DNA from: an uncultured Prevotellaceae bacterium
GTDB lineage: Bacteria > Bacteroidota > Bacteroidia > Bacteroidales > Bacteroidaceae
NCBI GenBank assembly: GCA_946187025.1
Contig: CAMHPM010000133.1
Coordinates: 1-5,412, forward strand
DNA: 5,412 bases
Direction: 5' to 3'
The position numbers and the translations under genes were made by a program. Within the stretch, counting starts at the first letter, position 1. Each line of letters begins with the position of its first letter. The notes below the pieces were generated by a model, which was not told where the DNA came from, made no database searches, and saw only the letters and a program-made list of their open reading frames with translations. Positions 1-5,412 of this stretch are shown piece after piece.

Positions 1-2034
1 AGACACTTGCATGTTGTCTGCCAGTGCATCGATATGTCCCGATGCATGGATAGGCTGCTCAAACTTGTAATTAGTCGTTATGAAATGCTTGATGAAGTCG
101 GATTCGTTTATGCTCACATCGAAGTCGAAACGGTTTGTGTTGTTTCCCTTAAATGGAATAAGTGCAGGAAGATGTCGTGCTGCTTGATTCTTGAATGCGT
201 CTATGATACCGTCAATCTGGATGTCTCCGCTGAGGGTTGCATCGGCAAAGTCGGTGTGCAGAGCTATTTGTTTCTCCTTTTCTGCCTGTTGGATGTTAAG
301 TGTCAGCGAGTTGAGTGTCTGTGTTTGCTCTGCTGAATGTATGTTCAGGTCGGAAATATTAAGTTGACCAATGATTTTGTTGATGTCGGTACCGTGGATA
401 TCTGCAGCAATATTCATGTCGAATGTCTCGTCGGCAAATTGCTCGGTGAGGTTCATTGCATGAGGATTCAGGTCGTTGATGGTGGCATTTCCCTCGAGAT
501 GTGAGTTGGATTCTGTGTATGTGGCATCAAGCAGGGCGTTGATTAATGGGTCGGTTATTTGTGCATTTGCTTTTGTGAGGTTGTTCTCACGACTGGCCGA
601 TACCGTCAGTTCGGCGTATTTCTGGCCTTTGTATTCCAGATTCTTAATGATGGCACTGAGCCTGCCTTCAGGTCGCTCATGTTGTATGTTGCCATCGAAG
701 TCGAATTGGATGTTGGCATGTCCTAAGTCGGAGTTTGATGTGAGCAGGGCAAGATTCAATGCTTCCGAATCAAATTCTACCGATATGTCTTTCCCGTCGG
801 CTGTGATGTCGATGTCTGCATTGCCTGCATCGGTAGTGAGCTGGCCGTTTGTCGCTATTTGGCTGCCATATTTACTTATTTGTCCGGCATATTCCATTTC
901 ACCCAGTCTCTTAAGTATTTCAGGCACTTCCTTGCCTGGGGCAATGATGCTCATACACATTTTTTTGCCTTGGTTGTCGAGATTGATGTCGGTTGTAAGT
1001 AAGATGTCGGGATTGTTTTCTTGCCAGTTTTGTATATCGCCGCTGGTTGTCATGGCTATAGAACCATCATTAGCCACGATATCGAGCTGATTGATGTAAA
1101 TTGTTTCGCTTGTTCCGTTCATCTGTGCTTTGAGGTGGAGTGGGGTGGTAGCGTTGATTGCTTGTGGCAAGATTGGAGCTAAACCGGCTGGCAAGATGTC
1201 GGCAGTGACAGATGGCGCACTGAATTCAAATGCTTTGTCTTGTTTATAGGTAGGAAAACTTGCATTCAATGTGTCGATGTTTATCTCCGATTGCAGGGCC
1301 TGGATGCAAAGGTTTGTTACTTGCGCCGTGGTCGGATTGGCTGCAAGTCGTGCCTGTATGTTTTTTATGTTTATGTTGCTGTTGAGTTCGCAAAGGTTCA
1401 ACCTGCGTATTGTCAGGTCTATACAGTCGGTGGTGAATGCCTTGAGCGACAACGTGGCATCGATGTTGTCGATGTCGAGATGGTTGGTGTCGAATCCTGT
1501 TTTGCTTGGTTCGCTTTTTACATCGTAGGTGATATGTCCTCTTCGGAGCACGAAAGTGCCAAGTCTCAAGTCGATAGGTTTACTCTCTTTGTCGTCGTTT
1601 TCGGGCGAGAGTATATCGGCAAGAAACTGTATGTTGGTTGGAGCATCGGGTGTGGCACGGTTGATTTGTGCTTTTAGCCCGAAAATCTGTGTGCTTGAAA
1701 TGCTTATCTTTCCTTGCAACAATGGCAGAATTTCAATTTTTGTTGCAAGGCGGTCGGCTTTGATTAGTGGTTGGTTTTGCTGGTCGTCGATTGCAAAATC
1801 GTCGATGATGATGTGGTTTAGAAGTCCGAGGTCGATGTTGCCGATTCTGACATTGCTCTGTGTCTGTTCTGACAAAGCATCAGCAACCCAACTTCCAATG
1901 CTTTTTTGGATGAATGGTATGTTGAGTAACATTATGAGGCATACGTACATGAGTAGTATGCCTCCGATAATGCTTCTTATTATTTTCTTAACGTTCTTGA
2001 TAGCGCAATCATCTTTATTGCCGTAACGGCACAT
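1..2034 (-). CDS. AsmA/TamB-like envelope protein, N-terminal 678 residues (3' end outside window)
   Basis: This long open frame has no stop across 678 codons and runs off the left edge. The start chosen is ATG at 2034, directly after an in-frame TGA. It gives a basic stretch (IKNVKK, residues 12-17) and one hydrophobic segment (about 18-38, IIRSIIGGILLMYVCLIMLL), then NIPFIQKSIG, typical of TamB/AsmA-like proteins: an N-terminal inner-membrane anchor followed by a long periplasmic part. The next in-frame ATG (1950, residue 29) would cut the anchor in half, and no GTG or TTG lies between. The rest is low in cysteine and aromatics and rich in alternating polar/hydrophobic strands with recurring Asp-Ile/Asn-Ile/Gly patterns (IGNIDLGLL, GKISIS, ADIDITADG, LSGDIQIDG), as in the repetitive beta groove of this superfamily. 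Known members bridge inner and outer membranes and act in lipid transport or outer-membrane protein assembly. The diagnostic C-terminal TamB domain is not in view, so the subfamily is inferred. It overlaps ribH by 20 bp, suggesting co-transcription. Confidence 0.82.
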   Translation of the reverse strand, partial: MCRYGNKDDCAIKNVKKIIRSIIGGILLMYVCLIMLLNIPFIQKSIGSWVADALSEQTQSNVRIGNIDLGLLNHIIIDDFAIDDQQNQPLIKADRLATKIEILPLLQGKISISSTQIFGLKAQINRATPDAPTNIQFLADILSPENDDKESKPIDLRLGTFVLRRGHITYDVKSEPSKTGFDTNHLDIDNIDATLSLKAFTTDCIDLTIRRLNLCELNSNINIKNIQARLAANPTTAQVTNLCIQALQSEINIDTLNASFPTYKQDKAFEFSAPSVTADILPAGLAPILPQAINATTPLHLKAQMNGTSETIYINQLDIVANDGSIAMTTSGDIQNWQENNPDILLTTDINLDNQGKKMCMSIIAPGKEVPEILKRLGEMEYAGQISKYGSQIATNGQLTTDAGNADIDITADGKDISVEFDSEALNLALLTSNSDLGHANIQFDFDGNIQHERPEGRLSAIIKNLEYKGQKYAELTVSASRENNLTKANAQITDPLINALLDATYTESNSHLEGNATINDLNPHAMNLTEQFADETFDMNIAADIHGTDINKIIGQLNISDLNIHSAEQTQTLNSLTLNIQQAEKEKQIALHTDFADATLSGDIQIDGIIDAFKNQAARHLPALIPFKGNNTNRFDFDVSINESDFIKHFITTNYKFEQPIHASGHIDALADNMQVS

Positions 2035-2036
2035 TC
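1980..2036 (-). pseudogene. ribH: Out-of-frame C-terminal remnant of lumazine synthase
   Basis: Read from 2036 to the TAA at 1982-1980, this stretch gives ECAVTAIKMIALSRTLRK and a stop. It matches the usual last helix of lumazine synthases (compare DCAVSAIEMANL at the end of the Bacillus subtilis enzyme, from memory). It is in a different frame from the upstream ribH coding region, which ends at 2015, so it is not translated as part of RibH. It overlaps the first 19 codons of the tamB-like gene, read there in a third frame. I interpret it as the displaced 3' end of ribH after an internal deletion. The frame continues upstream of 2036, but that part is only a shadow of ribH. Confidence 0.8.
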
Positions 2037-2434
2037 AGTGCTTGTTGCATGTCGTTTGTTGTTATGAGTCCGTAGATGATGGGCTTGTTGCCAGTTGCAT
2101 TGAGGTGTGCCAGGCCTTGTGTCGTTCCTTGGCAGATGTAGTCGAAGTGTGGTGTGTCGCCTCGGATTACACATCCTATTGCTATCACTGCATCGACATC
2201 TGTCTTTGCCATGAGTTGCGAACCGTGTATTAGTTCGAAGCTGCCTGGTACTGTCTCAACGTGTATGTCGTCGGGTGCTACTCCGTGTTTCTGCAGTGTT
2301 GTTACTGCTCCGTGTAGGAGTGCTCCGGTCACATTGTCGTTCCATTCGCTGACTACGATACCAACTTTCATGCCTTGTGCAGGCGGAACGGAGTTGATAT
2401 CGTAGTCAGAAAGGTTGTGGTTGCGTGTTGCCAT
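2015..2434 (-). CDS. ribH: 6,7-dimethyl-8-ribityllumazine synthase, C-terminally disrupted
   Basis: Lumazine synthase condenses 5-amino-6-ribitylamino-uracil with 3,4-dihydroxy-2-butanone 4-phosphate in the penultimate step of riboflavin synthesis. It is cytoplasmic and forms pentamers or 60-mer shells. The start is ATG at 2434, giving MATRNHNLSDYD, the usual Bacteroidales N-terminus; an upstream in-frame ATG (2479) adds only an unrelated basic leader. Visible motifs are SEWN (29-32, pyrimidine site), PGSFE (63-67), GCVIRGDTPHFDY (87-99, with His96 at the catalytic histidine position) and PIIYGLITTND (118-128). After MQQAL (129-133) the homology ends: six unrelated residues (NVPLRQ) and TAA close a 139-residue frame, against the usual 150-160. 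The conserved loop with the phosphate-binding Arg and Lys (RAGG..GNKG) is missing, and the last helix sits out of frame at 2036-1980. The product is therefore probably inactive, unless the lesion is an assembly error. It follows the TPR gene and overlaps the tamB-like gene by 20 bp. Confidence 0.92.
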   Translation of the reverse strand: MATRNHNLSDYDINSVPPAQGMKVGIVVSEWNDNVTGALLHGAVTTLQKHGVAPDDIHVETVPGSFELIHGSQLMAKTDVDAVIAIGCVIRGDTPHFDYICQGTTQGLAHLNATGNKPIIYGLITTNDMQQALNVPLRQ

Positions 2435-2458
2435 TTGCTTTTGGTGGTGTTTTTTTCT

Positions 2459-2473
2459 CGAGGTGGAACCTCG
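2459..2473. repeat. Short perfect hairpin in the ribH leader
   Basis: CGAGGT and ACCTCG form a perfect 6-bp inverted repeat around a 3-nt loop. On the minus strand it ends 24 nt before the ribH start codon and is followed by an A-rich stretch (AGAAAAAAACACC), not a T-run, so it is not a factor-independent terminator. It could structure the ribH leader, or it may be chance. Nothing resembling an FMN riboswitch is seen in the roughly 100 bp gap. Confidence 0.4.
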
Positions 2474-2515
2474 GGGCACTAACTGTGAATCTGTGCATTG
2501 ATGGGGTGTAGCCTC

Positions 2516-2539
2516 ATAGCACTATTTAGTTGGTGCTAT
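2516..2539. repeat. Inverted repeat spanning the stop codon of the TPR gene
   Basis: ATAGCAC and GTGCTAT are perfect 7-bp arms around a 10-nt loop. The arm at 2533-2539 contains the TAG stop of the TPR gene. On the minus strand the hairpin is followed by GAGGCTACACCCC, without a T-run, so it is not a canonical terminator. It could be an mRNA-stabilising or processing element between the TPR gene and ribH. Confidence 0.4.
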
Positions 2540-3219
2540 TTTGTGGCGCGCTCGATGTATTTGTCAATATCGCTTGCAAGTGGTGAGCGGAAATATTTGT
2601 CCTTAATCTCTTTGTAGAGGTCGAGGGCTTTGTCGGCCTTGTCGAGGCTTTCGTAGAGTTGTCCGGCCTGAAGCAGGAATATTGGACTTACGGCGTCGTT
2701 GCTTGCACGCTTGGCTGCTTTCACAAGGGTTTCAGCACCTTTTTCTGTGTCACCGTTCTTTACGTAGCAGTTGCCGAGTGCGGCGATGGCTGATGGCGAT
2801 ATAATCTGGTCGTCCTGTGGGTCGAAGCTTTCAAGCATCTTGATTGCTTCTTCTGTGCGGTCGAGGTTTGCATAGCATATACCTGCGTATGCACGTGCCA
2901 GATTGGCTGTTTTTGTTCCGCTGTATTCGTCGATGATTTTGAGGAATCCTTTTTCTGCCACTCCGTCACCGTTGAGAGCCTGCTCGTATTGTTCCATGCC
3001 AAATGCAGCCTGGCTTTTTGCGATTGCCTGGTTTGCTTCGTCGGTTTTGTTGCTCATGTGGTGACGATAGATGAAAATACCGGCAACGACTACGATGATT
3101 GCTGCCAGCACAGCTACGATTACTTTCCAGTTTTTCTCGATGAATGCTTCTGATTTGTTGAGCTGTACGTCGAGTCCGATTGCTTTGTCGGATACTCTGT
3201 TGTTCTTGTTTTTAGCCAT
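2536..3219 (-). CDS. Membrane-anchored tetratricopeptide-repeat protein
   Basis: This is a 227-residue protein from the ATG at 3219 (MAKNKNNRVSD). An upstream in-frame ATG at 3300 was rejected because it would place the start at the promoter box and add a 27-residue leader with no recognisable features. Residues 1-32 are polar and basic, and one transmembrane segment follows at about 33-51 (VIVAVLAAIIVVVAGIFIY). The remainder should be periplasmic under the simple N-in model. TPR-like helical pairs are visible at about 105-133 (ARAYAGICYANLDRTEEAIKML), 141-172 (AIAALGNCYVKNGDTEKGAETL) and 179-212 (LLQAGQLYESLDKADKALDLY). The architecture, a single N-terminal anchor plus TPRs, resembles YfgM-type proteins, which associate with the Sec translocon and periplasmic chaperones; equating the two is inference. 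From memory, a TPR protein of this kind often sits next to ribH in Bacteroidales genomes. The leader before the ATG is A-rich (ACAAATAACAAAA) with no Shine-Dalgarno site, as is normal for this phylum. ribH starts 101 bp downstream. Confidence 0.87.
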   Translation of the reverse strand: MAKNKNNRVSDKAIGLDVQLNKSEAFIEKNWKVIVAVLAAIIVVVAGIFIYRHHMSNKTDEANQAIAKSQAAFGMEQYEQALNGDGVAEKGFLKIIDEYSGTKTANLARAYAGICYANLDRTEEAIKMLESFDPQDDQIISPSAIAALGNCYVKNGDTEKGAETLVKAAKRASNDAVSPIFLLQAGQLYESLDKADKALDLYKEIKDKYFRSPLASDIDKYIERATK

Positions 3220-3297
3220 TTTTGTTATTTGTTTTTTAGTTATCGTTCTTTGTCGTGGTGCAACGTGCTTATTGAGGCTGCTGCACAAAATAGCGTG

Positions 3298-3305
3298 CAA
3301 ATTTA
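3298..3305 (-). promoter_or_regulatory. Probable Bacteroides-type -7 promoter box for the TPR gene
   Basis: The minus strand reads TAAATTTG, an exact match to the Bacteroidota housekeeping -7 consensus TAnnTTTG, between the htpG terminator and the TPR start codon. Transcription would begin near 3292 and give a leader of about 70 nt. No clear TTTG -33 element is seen at the usual 19-21 bp spacing; that position holds CCTT/ATTT sequence inside a short palindrome. The assignment rests on the motif and its location. Confidence 0.55.
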
Positions 3306-3313
3306 GTGTTTTT

Positions 3314-3340
3314 TCCTTAAATAGAGAAGGAAATCCTTAA
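3314..3340. repeat. Direct repeat and palindrome upstream of the TPR promoter
   Basis: On the minus strand TTAAGGA occurs twice, at 3340-3334 and 3320-3314, exactly 20 bp apart (about two helical turns). The upstream copy is part of a near-perfect palindrome, AAGGATTTCCTT (3338-3327). The element covers the region where a -33 box would lie for the promoter at 3298-3305, so it could be an operator. In AT-rich intergenic DNA it may also be coincidence. Confidence 0.3.
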
Positions 3341-3348
3341 AAAAATGG

Positions 3349-3381
3349 AAAAAGCCCTCGCAATTTGTTTGCGGGGGCTTT
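3349..3381 (-). terminator. Factor-independent terminator of htpG
   Basis: The minus strand reads AAAGCCCCCGCAA, a 5-nt loop (ACAAA), then TTGCGAGGGCTTT. This is a 13-bp stem with a single C/A mismatch, and the run continues into TTTTT then CCATTTTTTT. It lies 30 bp beyond the htpG stop. The plus-strand version has a G-U pair instead of the mismatch but no T-run of comparable quality, so termination of htpG is the natural reading. It separates htpG from the TPR gene. Confidence 0.85.
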
Positions 3382-3410
3382 GGTTTGCAGGTTGTGGATG
3401 GCTGATGTGT

Positions 3411-5412
3411 TTAGTTTATCAGCTCGATGCTGCGACGTACGAAGTTGGTGAGTGCCTCGCCGCGGAGCAGTCCGTTTTGCAGCAGTGCGAGGTCTATGAG
3501 TTGATGTACAACCTTGTTGTCCTTTGCATATTCGGATATCACTGCGCTCTTCTTGGCTTGCTGTGCTTCGATGTCTTTCTCGGTCTTGCTCAGTTCGTCT
3601 TTGCTTTCTTGTGATATCTCGTCCCACTTCTTGTCTTTGTTCGACTGGTTGATGGCGTCGCGGCGTGCGGTGAGGCCTTTTATTTCTGCTTCTATTGGTT
3701 TGAGTGCCTCGGCTGTGGCCTCTTCGCCTTGCTGGCTGATGGTCTTGATGAGTGGGTGGTCGGTGTTGACCACGAGGTTCATCATGTCGGGCATTTCGCC
3801 ATAGAATGCCATGCCTTGCTGCAGGCGGGCCATGTCTTTCATGCGTCGCATGTATTCGCTCTGGGTGATGACGATTGGTGCCGACTTTTCGCCCATTGCC
3901 TGCGACTCAACGTGGAACTCGGTCTTTTCCATCTTTGGCAGCTGGGTGGAGAAGATGTCGGCCAGGATGCCTGCCTGTGCAGTCTGGTCGGCTGTGTCGT
4001 CCTTGCGTATGATTCGGTCGATTGTGTCGGAATCGACTCGTACGAAACGGGTCTTCTCGTTCTTCTCTTCGAGCAGGCCGAGCATTGCTGCATCGAGTTC
4101 GCCGTCCATCATCAGCACGTTGTAGCCTTTTTGCTGTGCGGCCTCGATGTAGGCATATTGTGCATCGCGGTCTTGGGCGTAGAGGTAGATGAGTGTGCCG
4201 TCTTTGTCGGTCTGGCTGTCCTTGATGAGGGTTTGATACTCTTCGTAGGTGAAGTATTTGCCCTCGGTGTCTTTCAGCAGGGCATAGTTCTTTGCCTTGT
4301 CGTAGTAGTCGGTCTCGGTCAGCATTCCGTAGTGGATGAATATCTTGATGTCGTCCCACTTCTGCTCAAACTCTTTGCGGTCGTTCTTGAAGATTGACTG
4401 CAGGCGGTCGGCCACTTTCTTGGTGATGTAGGTCGATATCTTCTTTACGTTGGAGTCGCTTTGCAGGTAGCTGCGGCTTACGTTCAGTGGTATGTCGGGC
4501 GAGTCGATTACGCCGTGAAGCAGTGTGAGGAAGTCGGGCACGATGCCTTCCACGCTGTCGGTCACGAACACCTGATTGCAGTAGAGTTGTATCTTGTTTT
4601 TCTGCAGTTCGATGCTTTTCTTCACTTTCGGAAAGTAGAGCACGCCGGTGAGGTTGAATGGGAAATCGACGTTGAGGTGAATCCAGAAGAGTGGCTCGTC
4701 GCTCATTGGGTAGAGTTCACGATAGAACTTCTTGTAGTCCTCGTCTTTCAGGTCGGCTGGTTTCTTCGTCCACAGCGGGGCGGTATCGTTGATGATGTTG
4801 TCTTCAGCTGTCTCCACCTGCTTGCCGTCCTTCCATTCCTTCTTCTTGCCAAATGCCACGCTGACAGGCAGGAAGTGGCAGTATTTGGTTAGGAGCGACT
4901 GTATGCGGCTTTCCTCGAGAAACTCTTTGCAGTCGTCGGAGATGTGCATGATGATGTCGGTGCCGCGGTCGGCGCGCTCGGCATCCTCGATGGTGTATTC
5001 AGGGCTTCCGTCGCATGTCCATCGTACTGCCTTGCTGCCTTCTTGCCAGCTGCGGGTGAGGATTTCAACCTTGTCGCTCACCATGAAGGCAGAGTAGAAA
5101 CCGAGGCCGAAGTGGCCGATGATTGCGTTGGCATCTTCCTTGTATTTGTCGAGGAAGTCGCCTGCCGACGAGAATGCTATCTGGTTGATGTACTTGTCGA
5201 TTTCTTCGGCTGTCATGCCGATACCGCGGTCACTCACGGTCAGGGTCTTGGCTTTCGGGTCGATGCTCACATGTACCGTGAGGTCGCCTGCGTCTTCCTT
5301 CAATTCGCCTTTCTGGGCAATTGTGCGCAGTTTCTGTGTGGCATCCACTGCGTTGCTCACTATCTCGCGGATGAAGATGTCGTGATCGCTGTATAAGAAC
5401 TTTTTGATGACG
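3411..5412 (-). CDS. htpG: Hsp90-family molecular chaperone HtpG (5' end outside window)
   Basis: HtpG is the bacterial cytosolic Hsp90, an ATP-driven dimeric chaperone that remodels late folding intermediates with DnaK. The frame enters from the right edge (first full codon 5411) and ends with TAA at 3413-3411, giving 666 residues. By comparison with Bacteroides homologues recalled from memory, only about 15-18 N-terminal residues are missing, so the GTG at 5360 is internal, not a start. Counting from the first full codon, the GHKL ATPase fold shows REIVSNAVDA (15-24, with the catalytic Glu and the Mg/ATP-binding Asn), DRGIGM (61-66), the lid and glycine loop GHFGLGFYSAF (99-109) and the GTD threonine (151). 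The middle domain has PLFWIHLNVDFPFNLTGVLY (240-259) and NVSRSYLQ (310-317), whose Arg contacts the ATP gamma-phosphate in homologues. The C-terminal part is the dimerisation region, with a charged Lys/Glu-rich helix near its end; there is no eukaryotic MEEVD tail. The gene appears intact within the window and is followed by its own terminator. Confidence 0.97.
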   Translation of the reverse strand, partial: VIKKFLYSDHDIFIREIVSNAVDATQKLRTIAQKGELKEDAGDLTVHVSIDPKAKTLTVSDRGIGMTAEEIDKYINQIAFSSAGDFLDKYKEDANAIIGHFGLGFYSAFMVSDKVEILTRSWQEGSKAVRWTCDGSPEYTIEDAERADRGTDIIMHISDDCKEFLEESRIQSLLTKYCHFLPVSVAFGKKKEWKDGKQVETAEDNIINDTAPLWTKKPADLKDEDYKKFYRELYPMSDEPLFWIHLNVDFPFNLTGVLYFPKVKKSIELQKNKIQLYCNQVFVTDSVEGIVPDFLTLLHGVIDSPDIPLNVSRSYLQSDSNVKKISTYITKKVADRLQSIFKNDRKEFEQKWDDIKIFIHYGMLTETDYYDKAKNYALLKDTEGKYFTYEEYQTLIKDSQTDKDGTLIYLYAQDRDAQYAYIEAAQQKGYNVLMMDGELDAAMLGLLEEKNEKTRFVRVDSDTIDRIIRKDDTADQTAQAGILADIFSTQLPKMEKTEFHVESQAMGEKSAPIVITQSEYMRRMKDMARLQQGMAFYGEMPDMMNLVVNTDHPLIKTISQQGEEATAEALKPIEAEIKGLTARRDAINQSNKDKKWDEISQESKDELSKTEKDIEAQQAKKSAVISEYAKDNKVVHQLIDLALLQNGLLRGEALTNFVRRSIELIN

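Noticed and set aside
361..1500. Frequent recurrence of gatgtcg/gtcgatgtc on the plus strand, suggesting a short dispersed repeat
   Set aside because: These are the reverse complements of Asp-Ile and Ile-Asp codons (GAC ATC) recurring in the beta-strand pattern of the TamB-like protein. Spacing is irregular and the flanks are not conserved, so no DNA-level repeat is needed.
2015..2036. Programmed ribosomal frameshifting that would restore a full RibH
   Set aside because: No slippery heptamer or downstream structure is evident. A frameshift would still lack the roughly 12-residue conserved loop, so it could not restore the normal enzyme.
2435..2479. A 15-residue N-terminal extension of RibH starting at ATG 2479
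   Set aside because: The extension (MPRGSTSRKKHHQKQ) is unrelated to the family and covers the leader hairpin. The ATG at 2434 gives the characteristic MATRNHNLSDYD start.
3220..3300. A 27-residue extension of the TPR protein starting at ATG 3300
   Set aside because: It would start inside the probable promoter box and has no anchor or signal character. MAKNKNN at 3219 follows a typical A-rich leader.
3729..4397. A 222-codon open frame on the plus strand, plus several others of 80-150 codons opposite htpG and the tamB-like gene
   Set aside because: They lie antisense to clearly conserved minus-strand genes. Their translations are skewed (rich in Val, Leu, Cys, Phe) and match nothing recognisable. 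They result from codon bias of the real genes.
5358..5360. GTG at 5360 as the htpG start codon
   Set aside because: It lies inside the conserved REIVSNAVDA ATP-binding motif. The frame continues upstream with IKKFLYSDHDIFIREI, typical HtpG sequence, to the window edge.

Overview
The window reads as an ordinary chromosomal housekeeping segment of a member of the Bacteroidota, most likely order Bacteroidales and possibly Prevotella-like. The evidence is the family-specific wording of the HtpG and lumazine synthase sequences, A-rich leaders without Shine-Dalgarno sites, and a match to the Bacteroides-type -7 promoter box (TAnnTTTG). All four genes lie on the minus strand, so transcription runs from high to low coordinates. 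The long plus-strand frames are shadows of these genes.

Layout in transcription order. (1) The 5'-truncated htpG (Hsp90-family chaperone) runs off the right edge and ends at 3411. A hairpin plus T-run terminator follows at 3349-3381. (2) A probable promoter at 3298-3305 precedes a 227-residue membrane-anchored tetratricopeptide-repeat (TPR) protein (3219-2536). (3) About 100 bp on lies ribH, 6,7-dimethyl-8-ribityllumazine synthase (2434-2015). (4) Overlapping the end of ribH begins a very long AsmA/TamB-like envelope protein (2034 to the left edge, no stop in the window). Its frame is fully open for all 678 codons.

The most notable observation is that ribH is broken near its 3' end. The reading frame matches lumazine synthase up to the TTND-MQQAL segment, then gives six unrelated residues and stops. 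The expected C-terminal segment (ECAVTAIKMIAL...) is present immediately afterwards in another frame. The roughly 12 residues that should lie between them, the conserved RAGG..GNKG phosphate-binding loop, are absent. This points to an internal deletion of about 37 bp, either a real loss-of-function lesion or an assembly artefact. The tamB-like start codon lies exactly at this scar.

htpG probably forms its own transcription unit. The TPR gene, ribH and the tamB-like gene are probably read together, because no terminator or promoter box is evident between them. No mobile element, CRISPR array, tRNA or rRNA was seen, and I found no convincing undescribed system.
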